From: Colwellia sp. M166
Lineage (GTDB): Bacteria > Pseudomonadota > Gammaproteobacteria > Enterobacterales > Alteromonadaceae
Direction: 5' to 3'
Assembly (NCBI RefSeq): GCF_024585285.1
Contig: NZ_CP040755.1
Span: 2,542,001-2,606,000, forward strand
DNA: 64,000 bases
Shown: positions 1 to 8,469 of the stretch, piece after piece
Position numbering within the stretch: position 1 is the first letter of the stretch
Layout: each line of letters starts with the position of its first letter
Notes under the pieces: generated by a model
Databases searched by the model: none
The model's input: the letters and a program-made list of their open reading frames with translations, nothing else
Told to the model about the DNA's origin: nothing
Made by a program: the position numbers and the translations under genes

Positions 1-1
1 A

Positions 2-103
2 AATAGACGTCATACGGGTAACAATACTAGTGCTAATCCGTATGGGAATAGTGATGGTAATAACGCTAGCAGACGTCGTATTAAACCAGCTGCAAGCAAA
101 TAA
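2..103 (+). CDS. C-terminal tail of an unidentified protein (cut by window edge)
   Basis: An open frame runs from the window edge to TAA at 101-103 and encodes about 33 residues. The tail is rich in Asn, Gly and Ser and ends in a basic stretch (RRRIKPAASK). No domain can be recognised from so short a piece. The low-complexity composition fits a disordered C-terminus, but no function can be given. It converges with the yaiI homologue downstream. Confidence 0.4.
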   Translation, partial: NRRHTGNNTSANPYGNSDGNNASRRRIKPAASK

Positions 104-172
104 CTAACAATTAAATATACGGCCGGTGATTTTTAATTAGTAAAAGGCCATATTGGGATTAATTAAAGCAAA

Positions 173-616
173 TTATTGTTGTGCTAATAATTTATCAAGG
201 TTGTTGGCAAAGGCTTGTCGATCTGCTTGGCTAATTGGTGGCGCGCCACCGGTCTCAATACCACTAGAGCGCAAAGTATCCATAAAATCACGCATATTAA
301 GACGTTGACGAATATTGCTCTCGGTGTAAAGTTCTCCTCTAGGGTTTAGCGCTAAGCAACCTTTTTCGACAACTTCTGCGGCTAATGGGATATCTGCGGT
401 GATGACTAAGTCATTAGGCTCGGCGCGTTTAACAATTTCATTGTCAGCGACATCAAAGCCAGCACTCACTTGTACAAAGCTGATAACTTTAGAAGGTGGC
501 ACTTTTAAATAATGGTTAGCCAGTAATGTTGTGACTGTTTGTGTACGTTCAGCGGCTCTAAATAATATTTCTTTAATGACTACGGGACAGGCATCGGCAT
601 CAACCCAAATTTTCAT
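173..616 (-). CDS. yaiI: YaiI/YqxD family protein (DUF188, UPF0178)
   Basis: The 147-residue product has the family's hallmark start ([16 protein letters not shown]), whose acidic DADACP motif resembles a PIN/NYN-like metal site. The length is typical of UPF0178. The cellular role is not established; a nuclease-like activity is only an inference from the fold. The ATG start at 616 gives the canonical N-terminus. The gene is divergent from the thioesterase gene at 738 and appears monocistronic and intact. Confidence 0.93.
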   Translation of the reverse strand: MKIWVDADACPVVIKEILFRAAERTQTVTTLLANHYLKVPPSKVISFVQVSAGFDVADNEIVKRAEPNDLVITADIPLAAEVVEKGCLALNPRGELYTESNIRQRLNMRDFMDTLRSSGIETGGAPPISQADRQAFANNLDKLLAQQ

Positions 617-737
617 GCTTTCTCTTTAAATTTTAACTATGACTTAACTGGTGGTAATGTACCTTTAAATAATCGCTATTGTAAGTTTTGTTAAAGGTTA
701 ATTAGATTGTAACAATTATTTATAAACAGGAAATGTA

Positions 738-1214
738 ATGAATCAACCACAGCGTGATATAACTTTAAGATTTTTGGCTGAGCCTCAAGATGTAAATTTT
801 GGTGGTAAAGTTCACGGTGGTGCCGTCATGAAATGGATCGATTTAGCTGCTTATGCTTGTGCCGCTGGTTGGAGTGGTCGTTATTGTGTTACCGCTTATG
901 CAGGTGGTATCCGTTTTATTGCCCCGATCCACGTTGGTAGCTTAGTAGAAGTTGAAGCAAAGGTTATTTATACCGGTAAATCTTCAATGCATATAGCTTT
1001 GGAAGTGAATGCTTGTGATCCTAAATCGTTAAATCGTCGATTAACCACACACTGCATTGTTATTATGGTTGCTGTTGATCAAAATGGTCAATCTGAACGC
1101 GTTCCTGAGTGGGTTCCACAGTCAGAAGCAGATAAAAAGCAGCATGAAAGTGCAAGAAAATTAATGGAAATGCGTAAACAGATCGGCGAAGAGATGCAAA
1201 TTTTTGTAGAATAG
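738..1214 (+). CDS. Acyl-CoA thioesterase, hotdog fold
   Basis: This 158-residue single hotdog-domain protein resembles the YciA/ACOT family, which hydrolyses acyl-CoA thioesters to free acid and CoA in the cytosol. The visible signature is the N-terminal NFGGKVHGGAVMKWIDLAAY segment, the conserved loop and helix of the hotdog fold, followed by alternating beta strands. An AGGAAA ribosome-binding site precedes the ATG by 6 bases. It leads a likely operon with the DUF2750 gene (36 bases on) and the RNA helicase. The chain length of its substrate cannot be read from sequence. Confidence 0.88.
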   Translation: MNQPQRDITLRFLAEPQDVNFGGKVHGGAVMKWIDLAAYACAAGWSGRYCVTAYAGGIRFIAPIHVGSLVEVEAKVIYTGKSSMHIALEVNACDPKSLNRRLTTHCIVIMVAVDQNGQSERVPEWVPQSEADKKQHESARKLMEMRKQIGEEMQIFVE

Positions 1215-1250
1215 CGCCTTATTTAAAAATAAATTTCAGCAGGACTTCAT

Positions 1251-1634
1251 GTGTTAGAGCCAGAAAAAGTTAAGCAAATATTACAAATGGATGATGCGCA
1301 ACGCGCTGTTTATTTTGTTAATGAGACCGTCACTCAAAATCAGTTATGGATTTTAACTGATGAACATGGTTGTGTGATGCTCAATACTGAAGAAGAAGAT
1401 TGTGTGCCAGTTTGGCCGAATGAAGAGTTCGCCCAAGCTTGGGTTACTGATCAATGGCAGAATTGTCAGCCTGAAGCTATTTCTTTGAATAAGTGGTTTA
1501 GCCGATGGACACATGGTCTTGCAGACGACGAACTCGCCATTGTAGTCTTTCCAAGCCAAGATGAACAAGGGCTCGTTTATTATCCCGATGAACTTGAGCA
1601 TGAGCTTAAGCAACATTCAGTTAAAAAGCGATAA
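1251..1634 (+). CDS. DUF2750 family protein
   Basis: The 127-residue acidic protein matches the DUF2750 pattern: an N-terminal helix followed by a section that reads LWILTDEHGCVMLN and then VPVWPNEEFAQAW. Its function is unknown. The start is GTG at 1251; an ATG overlapping two bases upstream is out of frame and hits a stop at once. An AGGA box lies about 7 bases upstream of the GTG. The next gene (helicase) begins 6 bases after the stop, so the two are probably co-transcribed. Confidence 0.8.
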   Translation: MLEPEKVKQILQMDDAQRAVYFVNETVTQNQLWILTDEHGCVMLNTEEEDCVPVWPNEEFAQAWVTDQWQNCQPEAISLNKWFSRWTHGLADDELAIVVFPSQDEQGLVYYPDELEHELKQHSVKKR

Positions 1635-1640
1635 TTTGTC

Positions 1641-2891
1641 ATGAGTTTTTCTTCCTTAGCACTAGATAAATCACTTACCGATGCCGTGAAAGCTTTAGGC
1701 TATGAACAGCCAACACCGATTCAACAACAAGCGATTCCGGCTATTTTAGCTAATAAAGATATTATGGCAGGGGCACAAACAGGTACTGGTAAAACGGCCG
1801 CCTTTGCTTTACCTATTCTTCAACGCCTAAGTGAGAATATCCCTGCACAAAGACCGATCAGAGCCTTGGTATTAACACCAACCCGTGAGCTTGCTCAGCA
1901 AGTGTATAAAAGTTTTGTTAGCTATGCTGAAAATACCGAGCTAAATATTGCTGTTGCTTATGGCGGCGTAAGTATTAAACCGCAAATTGAAGCAATTGAA
2001 AAAGGCGTTGATGTATTAATTGCCACGCCTGGACGATTATTAGATCATATTATTAACGGCAGTGTGTTATTGATCCATCTAGAAACTATTGTCTTTGATG
2101 AAGCTGATAGAATGTTAGATATGGGCTTTAAAGATGAAATTGATCGTATTCTTAATCGTTTACCGCCAAAACGTCAGACTTTGCTGTTTTCTGCAACGTT
2201 CGACGATGCTATTTTTAAACTCAGTAAAACTTTACTTAATGAACCAGAACTTATTGAAGTAAGCGAACGCAATACAGCTGCCACACAAGTCGAACAAATT
2301 GTTTATACCGTTGATAGTGACCGTAAACGTGAGTTAACCTCGTTCTTAATTGGCTCCAAGAACTGGCAACAAGTGCTTATTTTTACCCGCACCAAACAAG
2401 GTGCAGATGAGCTTGCGAAAGAAATGTCGAAGGATGGTATTAAAACCCAATCTATCCATGGTGATAAATCGCAAGGTGCGCGAGATAAAGCTTTAGCTGA
2501 ATTTAAAGCAGGAAAAACACGAGCGTTAGTCGCCACCGATGTTGCTGCTCGTGGCATCGATATCCATGATTTACGCTATGTCATTAATTACGAATTGCCT
2601 TATATTGCTGAAGACTATATTCATCGCATTGGCCGAACAGGTCGAGCGGGCAATGAAGGTTTAGCTATTTCATTAATGAGCCCGTCTGAAAATTGGTTAT
2701 TAGAAGCGGTTGAAAAAGTATTAGATACACGTTTAATGCAACAATGGCTGCCAGGTTATGAACCCGATTTAACGAAAACCGATGTTCCAGCACGCAAAAA
2801 CACTTTAGGGCGACAAAAAAAGCACGGTCGTCAACAAGCCTTTGGTGATAAAAACAAAAGTAAGCCGAGTAATAAACATCGTCGACATTAA
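1641..2891 (+). CDS. rhlE: ATP-dependent RNA helicase, RhlE type
   Basis: This is a DEAD-box RNA helicase of 416 residues. Motif I AQTGTGKT is at residues 45-52, motif II DEAD at 153-156, motif III SAT at 184-186 and motif VI HRIGRTGR at 328-335. A short basic tail of about 50 residues follows the RecA2 domain. The N-terminus (MSFSSLALDKSLTDAVKALGY) and the tail are RhlE-like. RhlE proteins act in ribosome assembly and RNA remodelling, often at low temperature, which fits a marine psychrophile. The gene ends before a clear intrinsic terminator. Confidence 0.92.
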   Translation: MSFSSLALDKSLTDAVKALGYEQPTPIQQQAIPAILANKDIMAGAQTGTGKTAAFALPILQRLSENIPAQRPIRALVLTPTRELAQQVYKSFVSYAENTELNIAVAYGGVSIKPQIEAIEKGVDVLIATPGRLLDHIINGSVLLIHLETIVFDEADRMLDMGFKDEIDRILNRLPPKRQTLLFSATFDDAIFKLSKTLLNEPELIEVSERNTAATQVEQIVYTVDSDRKRELTSFLIGSKNWQQVLIFTRTKQGADELAKEMSKDGIKTQSIHGDKSQGARDKALAEFKAGKTRALVATDVAARGIDIHDLRYVINYELPYIAEDYIHRIGRTGRAGNEGLAISLMSPSENWLLEAVEKVLDTRLMQQWLPGYEPDLTKTDVPARKNTLGRQKKHGRQQAFGDKNKSKPSNKHRRH

Positions 2892-2916
2892 TAAAAAATA
2901 GCTTAATTAAAGATGA

Positions 2917-2949
2917 AAAGCCGAACTAGTTAAAGCTTCGGTTTTTTTG
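2917..2949 (+). terminator. Intrinsic terminator after rhlE
   Basis: The arms AAGCCGAA (2918-2925) and TTCGGTTT (2937-2944) pair with a single G-U, around an 11-base loop. The right arm runs into an uninterrupted T tract. It lies 26 bases after the rhlE stop. Confidence 0.8.
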
Positions 2950-3058
2950 TATTACTTGATATTTAAAGGCTAAACAGATAGGCCACTTCAGCAAAAAATT
3001 ATCACTATTAATTTAATATTTACTGCTGACTATCATGACTGGTACGCTGGTGAGGTGA

Positions 3059-3299
3059 CTACCCACTTAATTCTGGCGGCGTTGCTTTATTTTTTACCAC
3101 TATCTTGTAGTGCGTTCCTTCCTCAAATGTTGCAGAGAAACTATTGAAACTGATACTAGTAATACTGTTACTGTGAATACGGAAATAAGCTTTATTATTT
3201 TTGTTATACGAGTCCTTAAAATATGCTTTTAAAAGGTACTTTCACGATTGTTTGTTTCAAGGTATAAATAATATCGGAAAGTTGAGGTTTATTAGTCAT
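3059..3299 (-). pseudogene. Small unrecognised gene broken by one frameshift
   Basis: On the minus strand an ATG at 3299 opens a frame beginning MTNKPQLSDIIYTLKQ, and the sequence then continues in another frame to a stop at 3059-3061, ending KATPPELSG. The switch falls near the run TTTTAAAA at 3227-3234. The span is 241 bases, i.e. 80 codons plus one base, as expected for a single-base insertion. The downstream frame has normal amino-acid composition (FEEGTHYKIVVKNK). No family was recognised. It fills most of the gap between rhlE and the TIGR00266 gene; nothing else is evident there. Confidence 0.45.
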
Positions 3300-3471
3300 A
3301 AATTTTCAGTCGTAAATGTAAAAATTAATATCAGTACGTGGTTAGTGCTAGCCAATAAAGTAGAAATTTGCTTAAGTAGCATAGTGGTTTAATTTTCGAG
3401 TTGCATGAGATGTTAAAACCAAATAATAAAGTTAACTAACGATAAATATAGCCAGAGCATAAGGATAGACA

Positions 3472-4218
3472 ATGCGCAGTGATGAAATAGATTATCAAAT
3501 TATCGGAAATTCAATGCAGTTAGTTGAAGTAACCTTAGATCAGGGAGAGACCGTTGTCGCCGAGGCCGGTGCGATGAATTATATGGAAGATGGTATAGAA
3601 TTTGAAACAAAGATGGGGGATGGCTCAAATGCCACCCAAGGCATCATGGGGAAGTTGTTTTCTGCGGGTAAACGCATGTTGACCGGAGAGTCAGTGTTTA
3701 TGACCCATTTTTCTAATCAACATCCACAACGTCGTACTGTTGCTTTCGCAGCACCGTATCCAGGTTCGATTATTAGCATAAATCTCGCTGATATTGGCGG
3801 CGGTGTTACTTGTCAAAAAGATGCTTTTCTTTGTGCCGCTTTGGGAACTAAAATAGATATCACCTTTAGTAAACGTTTAGGCAGTGGTTTTTTTGGTGGT
3901 GAAGGCTTTATTTTAGAGCGTTTAGAAGGTGACGGCTTAGCATTTTTACATGCCGGTGGTACGATTATCGAAAAGGAACTGAATGGTGAAGTATTACGCG
4001 TTGATACCGGTTGCTTAGTGGGCTTTAGTGATGGTATTGATTACGACATTGAATTAACTAAAGGCCTAAAAAGTATGCTCTTTGGTGGCGAAGGTTTGTT
4101 TATTGCCACGCTTTCTGGCCATGGTAAAGTCTGGCTGCAAAGTTTACCTTTCTCTCGCTTAGCGGATCGGGTTATTCAGCATGCTCCTATACATGGTGGT
4201 TCAAGTCAGGGGGAGTAA
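3472..4218 (+). CDS. TIGR00266 / AIM24 family protein
   Basis: The 248-residue protein is a typical TIGR00266 (AIM24-like) beta-sandwich protein: it has the N-terminal [19 protein letters not shown] stretch and repeated glycine-rich turns ([19 protein letters not shown]). The mitochondrial AIM24 homologue affects inner-membrane organisation, but the bacterial role is not defined. An AAGGA box precedes the ATG by about 6 bases. The gene stands alone and is followed by a strong hairpin at 4249-4282. Confidence 0.85.
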   Translation: MRSDEIDYQIIGNSMQLVEVTLDQGETVVAEAGAMNYMEDGIEFETKMGDGSNATQGIMGKLFSAGKRMLTGESVFMTHFSNQHPQRRTVAFAAPYPGSIISINLADIGGGVTCQKDAFLCAALGTKIDITFSKRLGSGFFGGEGFILERLEGDGLAFLHAGGTIIEKELNGEVLRVDTGCLVGFSDGIDYDIELTKGLKSMLFGGEGLFIATLSGHGKVWLQSLPFSRLADRVIQHAPIHGGSSQGE

Positions 4219-4248
4219 TTATTTTTAGCTATACAGTCGCTTGATATT

Positions 4249-4282
4249 ATACCTAACAGCGTTAATAAGTGCTGTTAGGTAT
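4249..4282. terminator. Perfect 12-bp hairpin between convergent units
   Basis: ATACCTAACAGC (4249-4260) pairs perfectly with GCTGTTAGGTAT (4271-4282) around a 10-base loop. There is no T tract, so termination is inferred from position: it lies 30 bases after the TIGR00266 gene and overlaps the 3' end of the decayed minus-strand hydrolase. Confidence 0.5.
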
Positions 4283-5040
4283 TAGATTAAATGCCAAACC
4301 TGTGTAGATTGGAGGCTCTTTTACGTACGCTATCACTGTAGGTGATATCGTCGATACTTTGTCTGATATCTTTGTTAACGGTCGCCCATAAATAATAACT
4401 TGTTCGGTAACTCTGCCGACGATCTTAGAGCCATTTACTTGATTCACTTTGTGGTGTAAATGCAGAGGTCTAGCGCAACCATTATGGCCTAAGCGATCAA
4501 TATTTCCTTTAGTATAATCTGAATATACATTGCCAGATCGCCATTGTTGTAATACACCGTGACTTGCCGAGCGAGTCGGTGCACATTTACCATCGGTTGC
4601 TCTTGTTCGAAAACGTTATCATCAACATCAGGCGCGCACATAAATAGATGTTGAAATAACTGGGGTAAATACTTTTGGTCATTAAGTTTAATTAATGCAG
4701 TAAGTGCATGCTGTAAAACATAATTGCCCATAGAATGACACAGTAAATGTAGCTGTTGAGCGCATTATTTTAATGCTATATCGTCATGATCTGGTCTCAG
4801 TGTTATCAGAAAATCACGCAACTTTAAAAAGCCACGTGCTACAGCGATACTTGAACCTTCAGCATCGCTGCGATCAGATAAATAAGCTTTGTTTTTCATC
4901 ATAGCGCCATTCGAAGGCCAAGGGAAAAGAAAGACACTCGTATTTTTTAAGTCCTTATTATCGTAAGAATGACGATTTAGCATTAACTCTAACGCCATCG
5001 CTTCAAACCAATCGCATTAAAACCATGGATGAAAACTAAT
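4262..5040 (-). pseudogene. Decayed alpha/beta hydrolase (DUF900-like)
   Basis: Minus-strand translation gives a continuous alpha/beta-hydrolase trace in pieces. There is an HGF-like strand region near 5020, then NTSVFLFPWPSNG, then the nucleophile elbow LLCHSMGN near 4730, then CAPDVDD. The last part is SDYTKGNIDRLGHNGC and VNQVNGS in a shifted frame. In-frame stops interrupt it near 5016 and 4765, and there is a frameshift near 4508. The palindromic repeat at 5039-5095 abuts its 5' end. The gene is dead; the family (DUF900 esterase/lipase-like) is assigned from the G-x-S-x-G elbow and overall layout. Confidence 0.65.
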
Positions 5041-5095
5041 ACCAATTTTACTAAGTTTCTTCTCACTCAGTGAACAAACTTAATAGACTTGGTAT
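5039..5095. repeat. Palindromic repeat, short form of the MITE-like family
   Basis: The 57-bp unit begins ATACCAATTTTACTAAGTTT and ends AAACTTAATAGACTTGGTAT; the ends are inverted repeats matching at 17 of 20 positions. The core contains TTCTCACTCAG. It is related to copies at 17327-17638 and 29397-29449. It sits at the upstream edge of the decayed hydrolase. Confidence 0.75.
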
Positions 5096-5165
5096 AAAAT
5101 TCCTGACCATAGCTTTTTGGTGACCAACGTTGGCCAATATGGTTTCTGTTTGTCGCGTACTAGAT

Positions 5166-5600
5166 TTATCTTGAGGTGAGTCGTTGGAAAAACTTACTCA
5201 TCAGACTTTTCTGTGCTTGTTGCAGGGCAATATCATCATAATTAACACTTAATATTTTAATACGTATCGAATAGGTTGCGCCGTGACCCCAAGGCCACCA
5301 AAGAATTGCGAGTGCTGGTGTATCTACTGTAGCTGGCCGGGTAAATATCAATTGCTCTTTAGTCAGTTTTGCTAACTCCCCAAGCTCATCTTTAATCGCT
5401 TGTGGTGACTTTTTAATGTTTTTATTACTCCATTCTTCAGTAAATAATTGTCGCAATATAAGTAAAATCTGGTCTTTTTTTTCCCAGGAAAATTCAGTAA
5501 GTAACGTTGACAATTTATCATCCCAACGCCAAGTTAATTCATCGCCCAACGGTGATGTTATCGTATTAAATATGATGTCTTGCTCTGGCTTATATGACAC
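5166..5600 (-). CDS. Hypothetical protein, 144 residues
   Basis: The product is not recognised. It is soluble, rich in Trp and Lys (DELTWRWDDK; ILWWPWGHGATYSIR), and has no signal peptide or membrane segment. The start is GTG at 5600, supported by an AAGGA box 6 bases upstream. It lies in tandem with the CWC protein gene (5655-5864), with 54 bases between them, so they may form one unit. Confidence 0.65.
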   Translation of the reverse strand: MSYKPEQDIIFNTITSPLGDELTWRWDDKLSTLLTEFSWEKKDQILLILRQLFTEEWSNKNIKKSPQAIKDELGELAKLTKEQLIFTRPATVDTPALAILWWPWGHGATYSIRIKILSVNYDDIALQQAQKSLMSKFFQRLTSR

Positions 5601-5654
5601 GATAAATCCTTATAGATAAGTTGGTTAGGTCGATATTTTAAAATTATTTACTTG

Positions 5655-5864
5655 TTACGATTTGTCAGTAATTTCTGTTAAGTTAAATTTATTGATACAC
5701 TTTTGACAAATACATGATTTTCTAGAGAGTTCTTTTGGTACCCGCATCAGTAATTCGGGTTTAATATTACTGCTGACACACCAACATGGCTCAGTACCTT
5801 TGACGCCACACAGGTTATTTGCATGACATAATGGGCAGAGGTTGTCATTAATTACTGTGGTCAA
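5655..5864 (-). CDS. Cysteine-rich CWC family protein
   Basis: A 69-residue protein with the CWC pattern: CPLCHANNLCG, then GTEPCWCV, and a final CICQKCINKFN. The eight or so cysteines in CxxC-type pairs suggest zinc or other metal binding. Function is unknown for the family. The start is TTG at 5864 with a GGAAG box upstream; no in-frame ATG precedes the conserved cysteines. It probably heads a short unit with the 144-residue hypothetical gene. Confidence 0.8.
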   Translation of the reverse strand: MTTVINDNLCPLCHANNLCGVKGTEPCWCVSSNIKPELLMRVPKELSRKSCICQKCINKFNLTEITDKS

Positions 5865-6064
5865 AATAACTCACTTCCATACTGTAGGTTTGTTCATTTT
5901 AGTGTAACTCAGTTGCTAATTCGGATAAATCATCATTTAGGCATCAATAACTAGAAAATGTAAACATGGTTACAATTTGTTGCAACATCCGTTGATAACG
6001 TTAACAGTTTTTTTTATTCAATTGATTAAAATACGGCCTCTTTTTTAGCTACATAGGATGCAAG

Positions 6065-6310
6065 ATGCAACCTTCACTTGAGCCAACAGGGTCAATAAAA
6101 GAAGTTACCATTATTTATTATGGTGAATTATCTTTGCAATTACAGCATAGTGTTGAACACTTTGTGCAATTAGAAAATGGCCGAGTGATCATTCCTGAGA
6201 GTTATAAGCAAGATAAGTCAATTATTGCTGTTTGTGACGGCAAAGTGAATATTCTTAATAAGTTTGGAGAGCGTATAGAGTTTACGCCTTGCCATAGTAA
6301 GGTTATATAG
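6065..6310 (+). CDS. TIGR02922-like small conserved protein
   Basis: The 81-residue product carries VTIIYYGELSLQLQHSV, then NGRVIIPESYKQDKSIIAVC and a short C-terminal ILNKFGERI segment. This is the pattern of a small conserved family known from Colwellia, Shewanella and Pseudoalteromonas (TIGR02922). Its role is unknown. It has no membrane segment. The assignment rests on recall of the motif, so it is moderately sure. Confidence 0.65.
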   Translation: MQPSLEPTGSIKEVTIIYYGELSLQLQHSVEHFVQLENGRVIIPESYKQDKSIIAVCDGKVNILNKFGERIEFTPCHSKVI

Positions 6311-6442
6311 CGCTTAGCTAAGTTATTGTTTTCTCTTGTTTTTAGTATCATATATTGATAATTATCATACCTCTGCCTTGACCCTAAACAACTAAATCCG
6401 TTACTGTTGCTGTAGTTATCTTTATGAAAGTACAGTAAATTT

Positions 6443-6892
6443 ATGGTTAATGTTGATGTAATGCAAATGGTTGCCGCGGCGCCAAATGAAATCAGTAAGC
6501 TATTACTCGATCATCAGCAATTGCATCGTTTTTTTGATGCAAAATTTGCTGTTGCAAAAACGGCTGATGATGGAGAGCCCGCTGGTGGCAAAGGGGCAAT
6601 TCGTAATGTTAGTGTTGCTGGAGTGAAATTTTCAGAACAAGTATTGTTTACTAGCTCAAATCAAATACGTTATGCCATTGTCGGAGATAAACCATTAAGC
6701 AACCACCAAGGCAATATTTACCTGACGGCGCAAACCCCAACACAAACTTCTGTACGTTATACTATTGTTTGCAATGGACCTAAATGGTTACCAGAAAAAT
6801 GGGTCGAATTTTTCTTGGCACAAGCAATGAAAAAAGCTTTAGTTAAGATCAATCAATATTTTTTATTGCATAAAAATAGGCGAACCGTGTGA
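6443..6892 (+). CDS. SRPBCC-superfamily protein
   Basis: A 149-residue START/SRPBCC-like protein: MVNVDVMQMVAAAPNEISKL is the first strand-helix unit, a polyketide-cyclase-like central sheet follows, and a long C-terminal helix (AQAMKKALVKINQYF) caps the cavity. Such proteins bind hydrophobic ligands; the ligand here is unknown. Its TGA overlaps the GTG start of glpK by four bases (GTGA), which indicates translational coupling and co-transcription with glycerol kinase. Confidence 0.75.
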   Translation: MVNVDVMQMVAAAPNEISKLLLDHQQLHRFFDAKFAVAKTADDGEPAGGKGAIRNVSVAGVKFSEQVLFTSSNQIRYAIVGDKPLSNHQGNIYLTAQTPTQTSVRYTIVCNGPKWLPEKWVEFFLAQAMKKALVKINQYFLLHKNRRTV

Positions 6893-8376
6893 TCAAACCC
6901 CAATATTTGCTGGCTATCGATCAAGGTACAACAAGTAGTCGAGCCATTATTTTTACTATTGCTGGCGAGCTTATTGCCAGTGCATCAGAAGAGTTTGCGC
7001 AAATCTATCCTCATGATGGTTGGGTAGAACATGATCCACAAGTTATTTGGCAAACAACCCTAACAAGTTGTCGACAAGTGCTGACGAAAAGCGATTTGAC
7101 AGCCAATGATATTGTCGCCATTGGCATTACCAATCAGCGTGAAACCACTATTGTCTGGGACAAAAGTACCGGAGTAGCTATTTATAATGCAATTGTCTGG
7201 CAAGATAGACGTACCGCCAAGCGCTGTGAAAAACTGCAACAAAACTCGGAGATCGCCAGACAAGTTACAGCGAAAACAGGACTACTAATAGACCCTTATT
7301 TTTCAGCCAGTAAAATTGAATGGTTGCTAGACAATGTTGCTGGTGCGCGCGCAAAGGCAGAAGCTGGGCAATTATGCTTTGGCACGGTAGATACCTTCTT
7401 ACTTTGGCACTTAACTGCAGGAAAAGAGTTTGCCACTGATGCCAGCAATGCATCTCGAACTTTGTTATTTAATATTGTCGAAAATTGCTGGGATCAAGAG
7501 CTACTTACGCTGTTTAATATTCCAGAGGCGATGCTACCCGAAGTCAAAAATAGTGCCGATGATTTTGGTCAAACGGCAACACACTATTTTGGTAAAAGCA
7601 TTGCCATTAATGCCATGATAGGTGATCAACAAGCGTCACTGGTTGGTCAGGCATGCTTTGAAAAAGGCATGATGAAAGGCACCTATGGTACAGGTTGTTT
7701 TGTTATGGTGAATACCGGTTCAGAAATACTTTATTCGCAGCATAAAATGTTAAGTACTGTGGCGTATCGGATAAATAATCAAAGCACTTATGCGCTTGAA
7801 GGCAGCATTTTTATGGCCGGAGCGACTATGCAGTGGCTGCGTGATGGTTTGCAATTAATGACTGATGTTGGAAAAAGTGCCACCATAGCGGAATCTATGC
7901 AAAATGAAAATCATGTTTATTTAGTACCTGCTTTTACTGGGCTTGGCGCACCACATTGGCAACCAGATGCACGTGGTGCAATTATAGGTTTAACGCGCGA
8001 TTCTGGTATTAAAGAAATAGTCAGCGCTGGCTTAGCATCAGTGGCGTATCAAACGCGTGATTTATTAACGGCAATGGCACAAGACGGTATTAAAACTACG
8101 CAATTACGAGTAGATGGCGGTATGGTGGTGAATAATTGGTTGCTACAGTTTTTAGCTGATATTTTAGCCATTACCATAGAACGACCAAAAATTACCGAAA
8201 CGACCGCCTTAGGTGCTGCACTATTAGCGGGCTTGCAACAGGGGCTTTTTGACAGTATTGAACAAGCGGCACAGTCATGGCAGTTGCAGGACAAGTTTGA
8301 CAGAAAAATGGCTGAAGACAGTCGAAATCGGCACTATCAAGGTTGGTTAACAGCACTGCAGCGAGTTATCGATTAA
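6889..8376 (+). CDS. glpK: Glycerol kinase
   Basis: This 495-residue FGGY-family kinase phosphorylates glycerol to sn-glycerol 3-phosphate with ATP, feeding glycerol and lipid metabolism. The N-terminal phosphate-binding loop AIDQGTTSSRAI is at residues 9-20. The substrate-binding ITNQRETT and the C-terminal FGGY signature region (GAPHWQPDARGAIIGLTR) are present, and the length is normal. The start is GTG, overlapping the stop of the SRPBCC gene. No glpF or glpD lies beside it, which is unusual for a glp locus. Confidence 0.97.
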   Translation: MIKPQYLLAIDQGTTSSRAIIFTIAGELIASASEEFAQIYPHDGWVEHDPQVIWQTTLTSCRQVLTKSDLTANDIVAIGITNQRETTIVWDKSTGVAIYNAIVWQDRRTAKRCEKLQQNSEIARQVTAKTGLLIDPYFSASKIEWLLDNVAGARAKAEAGQLCFGTVDTFLLWHLTAGKEFATDASNASRTLLFNIVENCWDQELLTLFNIPEAMLPEVKNSADDFGQTATHYFGKSIAINAMIGDQQASLVGQACFEKGMMKGTYGTGCFVMVNTGSEILYSQHKMLSTVAYRINNQSTYALEGSIFMAGATMQWLRDGLQLMTDVGKSATIAESMQNENHVYLVPAFTGLGAPHWQPDARGAIIGLTRDSGIKEIVSAGLASVAYQTRDLLTAMAQDGIKTTQLRVDGGMVVNNWLLQFLADILAITIERPKITETTALGAALLAGLQQGLFDSIEQAAQSWQLQDKFDRKMAEDSRNRHYQGWLTALQRVID

Positions 8377-8469
8377 CATTAAGTACACTTTACTGTATAA
8401 ATAAACAGTTTTAAGTGCTAGGCTAGCTAATAAGTTTAATAGCTTTTACTGCTCAGATAAGTATTCATC

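Noticed and set aside
3201..3392. 63-residue plus-strand open frame
   Set aside because: It overlaps the minus-strand frameshifted gene, which has far better amino-acid composition, and it has no ribosome-binding site.
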